A stretch of DNA of 12,937 bases from Anaerolineae bacterium (lineage in GTDB: Bacteria > Chloroflexota > Anaerolineae > Aggregatilineales > Phototrophicaceae): assembly GCA_025454675.1 (NCBI GenBank), contig JALONZ010000030.1:1-12937 (forward strand), given 5' to 3'. Both the position numbers and the translations under genes were made by a program. The stretch's first letter is position 1. Each line of letters starts with the position of its first letter. Positions 5,579 through 11,898 of this stretch are shown here, in pieces. Under the pieces are notes generated by a model. The model saw only the letters and a program-made list of their open reading frames with translations. It made no database searches and had not been told where the DNA came from.

Positions 5579-7402
5579 CTAGTGTCTACCGCGTCGGATG
5601 ACTGCCCATACAAAACGCGGGAGGCGGGTCATCCGACCAATGCGAGACGGTTGCAAATACAACCGATACAACCATTCTAGCCCATTTTTTTGCATCCAAA
5701 TGGGCGCTCTGGGTACGATTCCCGCGATAAAATCGAATGAGCCACCAATCCCCATCGCCATTTTGCAGGTTAGGCGGGGTAAATTCCTAGCAATCCATAA
5801 ATCTTGTTTGGGCGCACCATACGCCACCAGCAAAATATCTGCCCCGCTATCATTGACCATCTGTACAATCGCTTCTTCCTCATCAGGCGATGGACTGCCC
5901 GCATAAACCCCTACAATGTGCAAATTCGGATGCTTTTCGCGTAGCACATCCGCCGCCTTTTGTGCCACCCCATCCGCCGCGCCCAGAAAAAACAATTTCC
6001 AACCGCGTTCACTCGCTTCTTGGGCAATGCGTGGTACACCATCCGAGCCTGTCACCCGTTGCGGGAGCGGTTCACCGAGTCGTTTGGATGCCCATAACAA
6101 CCCAACCCCATCAGGCACACAAATTGAGGCGCGTTTTAATACCCCTGCAAAAATGGTATCTTTTTGGGCAATCATCATAAATTCGGGATTCACCGTACAG
6201 ACATGATGTGTGAATGTCGCATTTTTGACCCATGAATCAAGTTGTTCCATCCATTGGTCATAGGTGATGCCATCCACAGGCAAGCCCAAAATGGTTTGGC
6301 GTTTCCATGTGCGGGTATCATCCGCCACAGCATTTTCTTGTTGCACACGGGTGAATGGTGTTTTATCACTTGTCAGGTGTGTTTCGACGGCACCCAAAAC
6401 ATGCTGAGGGGTGATGAGTTTCATACACGTCCGCGCAACACATCCTTCGCGTGCGCCGATGCCATGCCCCACATAACTGCACGGGCTACATTCCGACCCA
6501 CTCCGCAAAATAATCGTCTTGCCGTTGGGCGACCATGCGCCCCATGCTTGATGATTGCTGGGTCCGAATAGCGCGACTATTGGCACACCTGTGGCAGATG
6601 CGAGGTGCATCACCCCGCTATCCGCGCCGATATACACATCGGCATCAGCAATCACACCCGCCAATTCCGCGAGGCTGGTTTGCCCTGTCAGATTGACGGC
6701 GGGCGCGGTCATACAGGCTTCTACTGCCAGCCCATCATCACTTTTTCCGCCAACCAAGACGATTTGCGCGTGATAACGCTGATGCAATTCATCCGCCACC
6801 TGTGCGAATGCTTCCACATCCCAACGCCGTGCGAGGCTATAGCCCCCGCTCCCCGCGTGAATGACAATCCGTTTCTGATGTGGATTTTTTGGCAAGGGGG
6901 AACTGCCCATTTGCACTTTGGTGGGATAATCGGCACTTTTTCCGCCCAATAACCCGACTAATTCCAGCCAATATTGCGCCTCATGTTTTGCGCCAAAGCC
7001 ATCATCGCGGATGCTATCGGTCAAAAACCAGCCGTTGCCATTTTGCAAGCCATACCGCTTTTTGGCACGACTGGCGAAGGCAATCATGGCGAATTTAATT
7101 GTGCCGAGTCGCAAAGTGAAATGACGGAAGAATATCACCGCATCATACTGGTGCTTGCGGAGTGAGGCGATGACGCGCAAATTTTTGGGTTTGAGGAATG
7201 CGGTTGAACTGTTGAATTGGGCGCGGTCAAAGGTGATGATGTCATCTACCAAGCCCATATTCATCACCACAGGCGCGGCGTGTGAGGTCGCTATCAGGGT
7301 GATGTGTGCATCAGGATGTGCTTCACGCAAGGCGGTCATGGCGGGCGTGGTGACGATGAGGTCGCCTATATCGCCTGTTTGGACGATTAAAATACGGGTC
7401 AT
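5579..7402 (-). CDS. Fusion glycosyltransferase: GT9 (heptosyltransferase-like) plus GT26 (WecG/TagA/CpsF)
   Basis: A 607-residue protein joining two families. Residues 1-345 are GT9-like: GDIGDLIVTTP (10-20), HAGSGG (182-187), the donor-site block DSGVMHLASA (261-270) and FGPSN (279-283). Residues 368-600 are WecG/TagA/CpsF-like: VNPEF (404-408), PDGVGLLWAS (430-439), QRVTGSD (448-454), GAPKQ (529-533), GGSFDFIAG (553-561) and RAP (565-567). GT9 enzymes transfer ADP-heptose or similar sugars. GT26 enzymes add a sugar such as N-acetylmannosamine (acid) to lipid-linked intermediates of wall polymers or surface antigens. The frame stays open upstream to 7489, but that part is translated from a GC-rich repeat, so I start at 7402 (MTRILIVQTG), where the family homology begins. 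It lies downstream of a GT4 gene and upstream of a lipoprotein. Donor and acceptor sugars cannot be read from sequence. Confidence 0.9.
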   Translation of the reverse strand: MTRILIVQTGDIGDLIVTTPAMTALREAHPDAHITLIATSHAAPVVMNMGLVDDIITFDRAQFNSSTAFLKPKNLRVIASLRKHQYDAVIFFRHFTLRLGTIKFAMIAFASRAKKRYGLQNGNGWFLTDSIRDDGFGAKHEAQYWLELVGLLGGKSADYPTKVQMGSSPLPKNPHQKRIVIHAGSGGYSLARRWDVEAFAQVADELHQRYHAQIVLVGGKSDDGLAVEACMTAPAVNLTGQTSLAELAGVIADADVYIGADSGVMHLASATGVPIVALFGPSNHQAWGAWSPNGKTIILRSGSECSPCSYVGHGIGAREGCVARTCMKLITPQHVLGAVETHLTSDKTPFTRVQQENAVADDTRTWKRQTILGLPVDGITYDQWMEQLDSWVKNATFTHHVCTVNPEFMMIAQKDTIFAGVLKRASICVPDGVGLLWASKRLGEPLPQRVTGSDGVPRIAQEASERGWKLFFLGAADGVAQKAADVLREKHPNLHIVGVYAGSPSPDEEEAIVQMVNDSGADILLVAYGAPKQDLWIARNLPRLTCKMAMGIGGSFDFIAGIVPRAPIWMQKNGLEWLYRLYLQPSRIGRMTRLPRFVWAVIRRGRH

Positions 7403-7410
7403 ATAGACAT

Positions 7411-7517
7411 CTTCCCCCATCCCTGACCCTTCCCCCATCGAGTAGGGGAAGGGAATGAGGTAAAAACAATCTTTATTCCCCCTCTCCATGCAATGGGGAG
7501 GGGGCTAGGGGGTGGGG
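7411..7517. repeat. GC-rich double-hairpin inverted-repeat element
   Basis: CCCTTCCCC (7427-7435) pairs with GGGGAAGGG (7445-7453). CCCCCTCTCCAT (7478-7489) pairs with ATGGGGAGGGGG (7493-7504) with one G-T wobble. Ends rich in CCCCCATCCC and GGGGGTGGGG are roughly complementary. It fills almost all of the 124 nt between the two glycosyltransferase genes and resembles the element at 9721-9824. Confidence 0.7.
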
Positions 7518-7526
7518 ATAGAATAA

Positions 7527-8600
7527 TCATTTTTCTGCTACCATCTCCAGAATTTTTAGCACCTGTTCGGCGGCGCGTTCCCATGAAAATTGTTGATAGC
7601 GAATGACTCCTTTTTGGCGCAAAGTGTCGCGCAAATTCGCATCCTCATTCATCTGATGGAGTGCATTCACCAATTCATCCACATCACTCGGATTCACCAG
7701 CAGGGCAGAATCGCCTGCCACTTCGGGGCAACTGGATGTGGTGCTGGTGATGACAGGCGTACCGCATCCCATTGCTTCTAAAATGGGGAAGCCAAATCCT
7801 TCATATAACGATGGAAAGACCAACGCCCGCGCATGGGCATATAACGCGCCTTTATCGGCTTCGTTAATGTATCCCAGCCAATGGATACCCTCACCCTCTA
7901 GCCACGCTTCATCGAATAACCAACCTTTTGCGCCTGCAAATATTAAATTCGGTGGATTTTGTGCGGTTTGTCGGAATTGGCGATAGGCTTGGGTTATCAG
8001 GCTGATATTTTTGCGCGGTTGCATCGTGCCGATGAATAAAAAATACGGATTTTGCAATGCGGGATGATTGGGTAATTCGCCGATGGCTAATTTTTCGGTG
8101 GCGGGATAGACCACATTGATTTTTTTGGCGGATGTGCCATAAAACTGCGTTAAATCGGAGGCAGTCGCTTGGCTATCGGCTAAAACCTGCGATGCACGCC
8201 ACGCACTATAACGAGTGGTGAGGTCTAAATACAAGCGTCCGCGTGATGGATGGGCATGTGGGAACTTTTTATAGCCCAAATCATGCACCGTGACCAATGC
8301 GCGACTGGGGAAGAAAAAAGGCAAAGTATGGGCGGGTACGAATACCACATCGGGACGACTCCGCCACAATTCCCATGCGAAACGGATATGTGTCCACATG
8401 CGCCGAAACGGGATAATATGTGTTTTTACCAACGGGCTAGACGGGAATAAATCAGGGGGGGGGGCATCCCGAAAATACAGGTGAATTTCGTGTTGGGTAT
8501 TGGCGCGTATGAGGGCATGAATCAGCGCACGCGCATAATATTCTGTGCCTGTGGTTTTGGTGATGGTCGTCTTGCTGGCATCAATCGCAATGCGGAGCAT
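7527..8600 (-). CDS. GT4-family glycosyltransferase (GT-B fold)
   Basis: A 357-residue protein of the common retaining GT4 type, which moves a sugar from a nucleotide donor to a lipid-linked or surface glycan at the cytoplasmic face of the membrane. The N-terminal Rossmann domain opens with LRIAIDAS and has VTVHDLGY (103-110). The interdomain block is FLFIGTMQPRKNIS (187-200). The donor-binding block FPSLYEGFGFPILEAMGCG (262-280) contains the EX7E pair, Glu267 and Glu275, and TPVITS follows. The length matches complete family members. The ATG follows the stop of the membrane protein gene by 3 nt, indicating coupled translation. A repeat element separates its stop from the next gene. Sugar specificity is unknown. 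Confidence 0.93.
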   Translation of the reverse strand: MLRIAIDASKTTITKTTGTEYYARALIHALIRANTQHEIHLYFRDAPPPDLFPSSPLVKTHIIPFRRMWTHIRFAWELWRSRPDVVFVPAHTLPFFFPSRALVTVHDLGYKKFPHAHPSRGRLYLDLTTRYSAWRASQVLADSQATASDLTQFYGTSAKKINVVYPATEKLAIGELPNHPALQNPYFLFIGTMQPRKNISLITQAYRQFRQTAQNPPNLIFAGAKGWLFDEAWLEGEGIHWLGYINEADKGALYAHARALVFPSLYEGFGFPILEAMGCGTPVITSTTSSCPEVAGDSALLVNPSDVDELVNALHQMNEDANLRDTLRQKGVIRYQQFSWERAAEQVLKILEMVAEK

Positions 8601-8603
8601 GGG

Positions 8604-9440
8604 CTAACCACGCCGTTTGAATAGGGCAGGGATGAATAATATCACTGCGATGATGCCCAAAATGATATATCCATATTGATTGATGAGTGGCATGATGCTG
8701 GTCGGCAAAAATCCCGCCGTGAATACGAATCCAGATATGCCCATGATAATGAGCAATATACCCGTGAATAAACCTTGTGGTGTGCCTTTGGGGGATAACC
8801 ACCCACTCAAAATGACCGATGCGCCCCATCCACACAATAAGAGGGGCAAGCCGTTCACATTCCACTCGGTTTGAGGCAACACGGTTAAAATCCCTGCTGT
8901 AGACCCAATCATCAGCGCCAAAAAGAGTGCGCCCCGCGCCCATCTGCCATTGGCAAGCCATACCAGCAGGAGCAATACGCAAATTCCGCCAACCGCCAAA
9001 ATGCTGACCATGCCCGTATTGACCGATTCCGCGCCTGTGATGAGCAAAAAGGTTAGCCCCGCGCCGATTGCCATCAATGCCAACGCAGGGATGACGGACG
9101 GCATTTGTCCGCGTTCTAATGTGAATAGGGGTGGGCGGGGAAAATCCGATTCAAACATAGGGGGCGCGGTCTCTTTGGGAATAGATTGAGTCGTCCCAGA
9201 AACTTGCGCGACTTCGTTGGTATCGGTGATGAGTGCGCTCAGGTTGGCGACAGAAGCCAGCGCCGATTCAATATCCAAATCATCCGAAAAGAGGGATACA
9301 TCATCTAATTCAGGCTCATTAGAGATAGCCTCAATCACCGATTCATCAGGCGTTTCGGCAGATTCTGATACGATTGGGTTATCCACCGATTCATCATCAG
9401 TGGGTGTATTTTGGGGTTGGGTATTTTTTTCGTCATCCAT
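8604..9440 (-). CDS. Six-helix membrane protein with acidic N-terminal tail
   Basis: A 278-residue protein I cannot assign to a family. Residues 1-110 are hydrophilic, very acidic and probably disordered (runs of D/E, S, T, P and N). Then come about six membrane segments near 115-135, 143-163, 169-189, 197-215, 223-245 and 255-274, ending in a basic KRRG tail that should stay in the cytoplasm. It is the first gene of the minus-strand run leading into the glycosyltransferases, and the next start codon follows its stop by 3 nt. A role in glycan export or as a membrane scaffold is inference from position only. GAGG lies only 1 nt before the ATG, too close for a normal ribosome site. Confidence 0.8.
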   Translation of the reverse strand: MDDEKNTQPQNTPTDDESVDNPIVSESAETPDESVIEAISNEPELDDVSLFSDDLDIESALASVANLSALITDTNEVAQVSGTTQSIPKETAPPMFESDFPRPPLFTLERGQMPSVIPALALMAIGAGLTFLLITGAESVNTGMVSILAVGGICVLLLLVWLANGRWARGALFLALMIGSTAGILTVLPQTEWNVNGLPLLLCGWGASVILSGWLSPKGTPQGLFTGILLIIMGISGFVFTAGFLPTSIMPLINQYGYIILGIIAVILFIPALFKRRG

Positions 9441-9447
9441 GCCTCAT

Positions 9448-9476
9448 ATTGTGGCGATTTTTTGGCGATTGTGCAA
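9448..9476 (-). promoter_or_regulatory. Possible promoter of the membrane protein/glycosyltransferase operon
   Basis: On the minus strand TTGCAC (9476-9471) and CACAAT (9453-9448) are 17 nt apart. The match to the sigma-70 consensus is weak (about 3/6 and 4/6). Transcription would begin at about 9441, right at the start codon, which would make the mRNA leaderless. Confidence 0.3.
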
Positions 9477-9497
9477 GGATGGACTGAAATTTGCTAC

Positions 9498-9526
9498 TTG
9501 CGATGACACGAAATTTTTCATATACT
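9498..9526 (+). promoter_or_regulatory. Promoter of tRNA-Cys
   Basis: TTGCGA (9498-9503), a 17-nt spacer and TATACT (9521-9526) form a good sigma-70 pattern ending 14 nt before the mature tRNA start. Confidence 0.6.
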
Positions 9527-9540
9527 AAATAAAGTTCAGT

Positions 9541-9615
9541 GGCGATGTAGCCAAGTGGTAAGGCAGAGCTCTGCAAAAGCTCCATCCACGGGTTCGAATC
9601 CCGTCGTCGCCTCCA
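9541..9615 (+). tRNA. tRNA-Cys (anticodon GCA), CCA encoded
   Basis: The full cloverleaf is visible. Acceptor GGCGATG (9541-9547) pairs with CGTCGCC (9605-9611), including one G-T pair. The anticodon stem GAGCT/AGCTC (9566-9570 and 9578-9582) encloses loop CTGCAAA with anticodon GCA at 9573-9575. The T arm is ACGGG-TTCGAAT-CCCGT. The discriminator base is T (9612), the known identity base of tRNA-Cys, followed by an encoded CCA (9613-9615). Confidence 0.97.
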
Positions 9616-9628
9616 TCGTATCAACAAC

Positions 9629-9654
9629 AAAGGCGCATGATGTTGCGCCTTTTT
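9629..9654 (+). terminator. Intrinsic terminator of tRNA-Cys
   Basis: AAAGGCGCA (9629-9637) pairs with TGCGCCTTT (9644-9652) around a 6-nt loop, with a run of five T (9650-9654). It lies 13 nt after the tRNA and is the best rho-independent terminator in the window. Confidence 0.85.
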
Positions 9655-9662
9655 GCATAAAT

Positions 9663-9682
9663 AGGCATGATATATCATGCCT
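9663..9682. repeat. Perfect 20-bp palindrome
   Basis: AGGCATGATA followed directly by its exact reverse complement TATCATGCCT. The left half with its flank (AAATAGGCATGAT) also occurs at 1180-1192. It could be an operator for a dimeric protein or part of a repeat family. Confidence 0.6.
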
Positions 9683-9720
9683 CATATACAACCAATTTAA
9701 CAACACAATTAGCCTTTTTG

Positions 9721-9824
9721 ACCTCACCCCCTGCCCCCTCTCCAATTTGGAGAGGGGGACAAACCTGTCATTTTGCGGTGAAAAGTCCCCTCTCCGTTTG
9801 GGAGAGGGGACTTAGGGGTGAGGT
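9721..9824. repeat. GC-rich inverted-repeat element with two internal hairpins (MITE-like)
   Basis: Outer arms ACCTCACCCC (9721-9730) and GGGGTGAGGT (9815-9824) are perfect complements. Inside are CCCCCTCTCC/GGAGAGGGGG (9734-9743 and 9749-9758) and GTCCCCTCTCC/GGAGAGGGGAC (9785-9795 and 9801-9811). Similar CCCTCTCC elements are, from memory, scattered between genes in many Chloroflexota and cyanobacterial genomes. No transposase is encoded. Confidence 0.75.
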
Positions 9825-9849
9825 TGTTTTTAAGCACGGATTTAACAAA

Positions 9850-10038
9850 ATGAATAAAAAATTACCCCCAAAACCGATTCAAAATCCGCCCAAACAACCC
9901 GCACAACCACCGATTCCACCCTTGCCCAATTACACCTTATCTACTGTTTGCCCCAATTGTGCATCGCCAACAATTCGGCGAGCGTGCAAAGTGCGCTGTG
10001 AAAAATGTGGTTTTATGTGGGATTGTAGCGAATTATAA
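9850..10038 (+). CDS. Small zinc-ribbon protein, 62 aa
   Basis: Residues 1-30 are a basic, Pro-rich tail (KLPPKPIQNPPK, QPPIPPLP). Residues 34-59 contain CPNC (34-37), Cys46, CEKC (50-53) and Cys59, a pattern like the C-terminal zinc ribbons of ribonucleotide reductases (CPxC...GC..C..CGxxxC). Zinc binding and perhaps nucleic-acid or partner binding are plausible; no function is assigned. The frame is open upstream to 9667, but that part is read from the inverted-repeat element, so I take the ATG at 9850. The ribosome site is weak (CGGA about 13 nt upstream). The stop is 2 nt before the stop of the convergent sufE-like gene. Confidence 0.6.
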   Translation: MNKKLPPKPIQNPPKQPAQPPIPPLPNYTLSTVCPNCASPTIRRACKVRCEKCGFMWDCSEL

Positions 10039-10040
10039 CC

Positions 10041-10513
10041 TCATCCGAGTTTGGTCTTGGCGGCGTATTGCACCATATTCACGATGCCCATCAACCCCTG
10101 ACCCTTGCCCATCGCCACTTCACGCCCAAAAATGGTGAACACAATATCACTTTTTACATTGGCAACTGCTTCTACGGGCTGATTACTCAGCGATTCGGCT
10201 AAAATCACACTCAGCGCCATCGCCGATAGCCCCTGCGGATTCAACACATCAAAATAATATTTTTGCGTGCCGTCTGGTTGGTCAACTGCCCATACATACG
10301 CATCCGATTCGCACATCTGCACATGATTTGCTTCGGAATGCGGACGGGTCGAAATTTCGGCTCGGAATGCGGACGGGTCGAAATTTCGGCAGGGACGCGC
10401 ACATCGGCGAATCGGTCGGCAATTTCAATCAAATATTCGGCGCGTTCATGACGGTCGGTGATGGCAGAAAAATCGGTGAGCAAGGCTTGTAATTTGGCGG
10501 GTGTATTACTCAT
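10041..10513 (-). pseudogene. SufE-like sulfur acceptor gene, frameshifted by a 29-bp tandem duplication
   Basis: Two overlapping minus-strand frames each hold part of a SufE-family protein, the sulfur acceptor that takes persulfide from cysteine desulfurase SufS during Fe-S cluster assembly. The first part (from ATG 10513) has KLQALLTDFSAITDRHERAEY and ends properly at RPHSE. The second carries VQMCESDAYVWAV, with the probable active-site Cys, and ends GIVNMVQYAAKTKLG. The break falls in an exact 29-bp tandem repeat (10333-10361 and 10362-10390). Removing one copy joins RPHSE to ANHVQMCESDAY in frame and gives a 147-residue protein of normal family length. GAGGA sits 7 nt before the ATG. It lies downstream of a sulfurtransferase gene. 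It may be a real mutation, a reversible switch or a sequencing/assembly error. Confidence 0.87.
10333..10390. repeat. Exact 29-bp tandem duplication inside the sufE-like gene
   Basis: Two identical abutting copies, 10333-10361 and 10362-10390, each starting TCGGAATGCGGACGGG and ending AATTTCGGC. Because 29 is not a multiple of 3, the duplication shifts the reading frame. Confidence 0.97.
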
Positions 10514-10541
10514 TTGTTTATCCTCTATCGCATATATCAGA

Positions 10542-10565
10542 AAGGGCGCAACACTGTGCGCCCTT
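10542..10565 (-). terminator. Hairpin between sulfurtransferase and sufE-like genes
   Basis: AAGGGCGCA (10542-10550) pairs with TGCGCCCTT (10557-10565) around a 6-nt loop. On the minus strand the second arm is followed by TTTCTGAT, only a weak U-run. It may partly terminate the sulfurtransferase transcript or shape the sufE leader. Confidence 0.5.
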
Positions 10566-10588
10566 AAACATTATATTGGGTAAATTAT

Positions 10589-10633
10589 CCAGATTGTAGG
10601 GACGGCATTTTTGCCGTCCGCAGTCTAATCTGG
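10589..10633. repeat. Nested palindromic element with TTGTAGGG
   Basis: Outer arms CCAGATT (10589-10595) and AATCTGG (10627-10633) enclose a perfect hairpin GGACGGCA (10600-10607), TTTT, TGCCGTCC (10612-10619). It begins with the same TTGTAGGG as the elements near 1100-1230 and ends 3 nt from the stop codon of the sulfurtransferase gene. Confidence 0.65.
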
Positions 10634-10636
10634 TTA

Positions 10637-11506
10637 TTAGACATTTTTTTCGATGGGAACACCCACCGAATTGCCCCATTCTGTCCAGCTACCATCATAA
10701 TTACGGACATTTTTGTAGCCCAGCAAATAGGTGAGTACAAACCAGCTATGGCTACTGCGTTCACCGATACGGCAATAGGCGATGATGTCATCGGTGGGTT
10801 TTAAGCCTTTTTCACCTTCATAAATGGCACGCAGTTCATCACTGGTCTTGAATGTGCCGTCATCAGGATTAATGGCACGCGCCCACGGCACACTTTGCGC
10901 CCCAGGGATATGACCACCGCGCAATGTCCCTTCTTGGGGATAATTGGGCATGTGGAGCAATTCACCGGTAAATTCTTGTGGGCTACGCACATCCACCAAT
11001 GGTTTTTGCGCTTTGATGTGTTCCAACACTTCGGCACGGAAGGCGCGAATGCGAGCATCATCACGGTCTTGTGCTACATAGGTGGTGGCGGGGTATTTGG
11101 GGACTTCACGGGTCAGGTCACGCCCTTCTTTTTCCCATTTTAAGCGACCACCATCCATAATTTTGGCGTTGGTGTGTCCGAAGAGTTGGAATACCCAAAA
11201 GGCATAAGTCGCCCACCAATTATTTTTATCTCCATAAAAGACGATGGTCGTGTCTTTGGTCACACCGATGCGCGACAACAGGGCTTCAAATGCGGGTTTT
11301 TGGATGTAATCGCGTAACACGGGGTCATTGAGGTCTTGTGTCCAATCCACTTGCACCGCGCCAGGGATGTGTCCACTGGGGTAGAGTAGGGGGTCTTCAT
11401 TCGATTCGACAATCCGCACATTGGGATTGTTGAGATTTGCCGCCACCCAATCGGTAGAGACCAACACATCCGCATGGACATAACCACGTTCTGCAATATC
11501 GGGCAT
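10637..11506 (-). CDS. Thiosulfate sulfurtransferase (rhodanese, two-domain)
   Basis: A 289-residue protein with tandem rhodanese domains. The N-terminal one (about 12-130) has SGHIPGA at 44-50 and no catalytic Cys. The C-terminal one (about 155-285) has LVDVRSPQEF (170-179), GGHIPGA (197-203) and the active-site loop CRIGERS with Cys245. The enzyme moves a sulfane sulfur from thiosulfate (or mercaptopyruvate) to cyanide or other thiols. The CRIGERSSHSWF loop and YDGSWTEWG closely recall the actinobacterial CysA/SseA type, which favours thiosulfate. The start at 11506 is fixed by AGGAG (11517-11513) 6 nt upstream. The sufE-like gene follows 123 nt downstream, which fits joint work in sulfur delivery, though a hairpin and a repeat separate them. 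Confidence 0.94.
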   Translation of the reverse strand: MPDIAERGYVHADVLVSTDWVAANLNNPNVRIVESNEDPLLYPSGHIPGAVQVDWTQDLNDPVLRDYIQKPAFEALLSRIGVTKDTTIVFYGDKNNWWATYAFWVFQLFGHTNAKIMDGGRLKWEKEGRDLTREVPKYPATTYVAQDRDDARIRAFRAEVLEHIKAQKPLVDVRSPQEFTGELLHMPNYPQEGTLRGGHIPGAQSVPWARAINPDDGTFKTSDELRAIYEGEKGLKPTDDIIAYCRIGERSSHSWFVLTYLLGYKNVRNYDGSWTEWGNSVGVPIEKNV

Positions 11507-11607
11507 TACTCACTCCTGTTATATGACTTGTCTAATCGGAAAAGTTTACACCATAAACGATAGCATAGGGGTGTATGATGCGTCAAGGCATTTATATATG
11601 AGTTGTG

Positions 11608-11635
11608 TTAAAAATGGGATATTTCATCTTATAAT
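11608..11635 (+). promoter_or_regulatory. Promoter of the disrupted small gene
   Basis: A perfect TATAAT (11630-11635) with a weak TTAAAA -35 (11608-11613) 16 nt upstream. A start near 11642 would leave a leader of about 19 nt carrying AGGAG (11650-11654), 6 nt before the ATG at 11661. Confidence 0.5.
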
Positions 11636-11660
11636 AGATAACAGGTTATAGGAGCAAACG

Positions 11661-11897
11661 ATGTCTATCAAAACAATCCCAATCTATGAAGAAGTATATT
11701 AGTTTTTGATTTCTGCACCCACCCCACAAGCAATCATTGATTTCCGTGTATCTGATGGGACGCAAATGCGTGTGGGTGAGCTATTAACCAAGAATCGTGA
11801 AGGTATGTTGACTGTGGATGAACGGGCAGAATTAGACCAGTTTGAACAGATTAACCACCTGATGAGTATGATGAAAATTTATGCACGGAAATCCTAA
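11661..11897 (+). pseudogene. Paralogue of the HNH-partner small protein, interrupted by in-frame TAG
   Basis: ATG at 11661, well placed behind AGGAG, opens 13 codons (MSIKTIPIYEEVY) that end in TAG at 11700-11702. The same frame then runs on to 11897. Read through, the product would be 78 residues and lines up with the 80-residue protein at 12303-12545 along most of its length: TPQAIIDFRVSD against TPEQLLAFQLSD, GELLTKN against RELLEKN, then GMLTVDERAEL against NMLSTEEQHEF. Promoter and ribosome site still look intact, so the nonsense change may be recent. Re-initiation at TTG (11706) lacks a ribosome site. It is convergent with the HNH gene, with stops 1 nt apart. The parent family has no function I can name. 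Confidence 0.7.
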
Positions 11898-11898
11898 T

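Noticed and set aside
7403..7489. 29-codon N-terminal extension of the fusion glycosyltransferase
   Set aside because: It is translated from the GC-rich repeat element, and GT9 proteins begin at the segment starting MTRILIVQTG.
9541..9615. tRNA-Cys as attachment site for the tyrosine recombinase at 3846-4889
   Set aside because: The recombinase is more than 4.6 kb away behind an apparently native operon, and I saw no second copy of the tRNA 3' end in the window.
9536..9815. Open frames across tRNA-Cys on both strands
   Set aside because: They overlap a perfect tRNA gene and its terminator.
9667..9849. 61-codon N-terminal extension of the zinc-ribbon protein
   Set aside because: It is read out of the palindrome and the inverted-repeat element, so it is most likely not translated.
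10333..10390. Two-unit repeat considered as a CRISPR or microsatellite
   Set aside because: There are only two abutting 29-bp copies without spacers, inside a protein-coding gene; a simple tandem duplication explains it.
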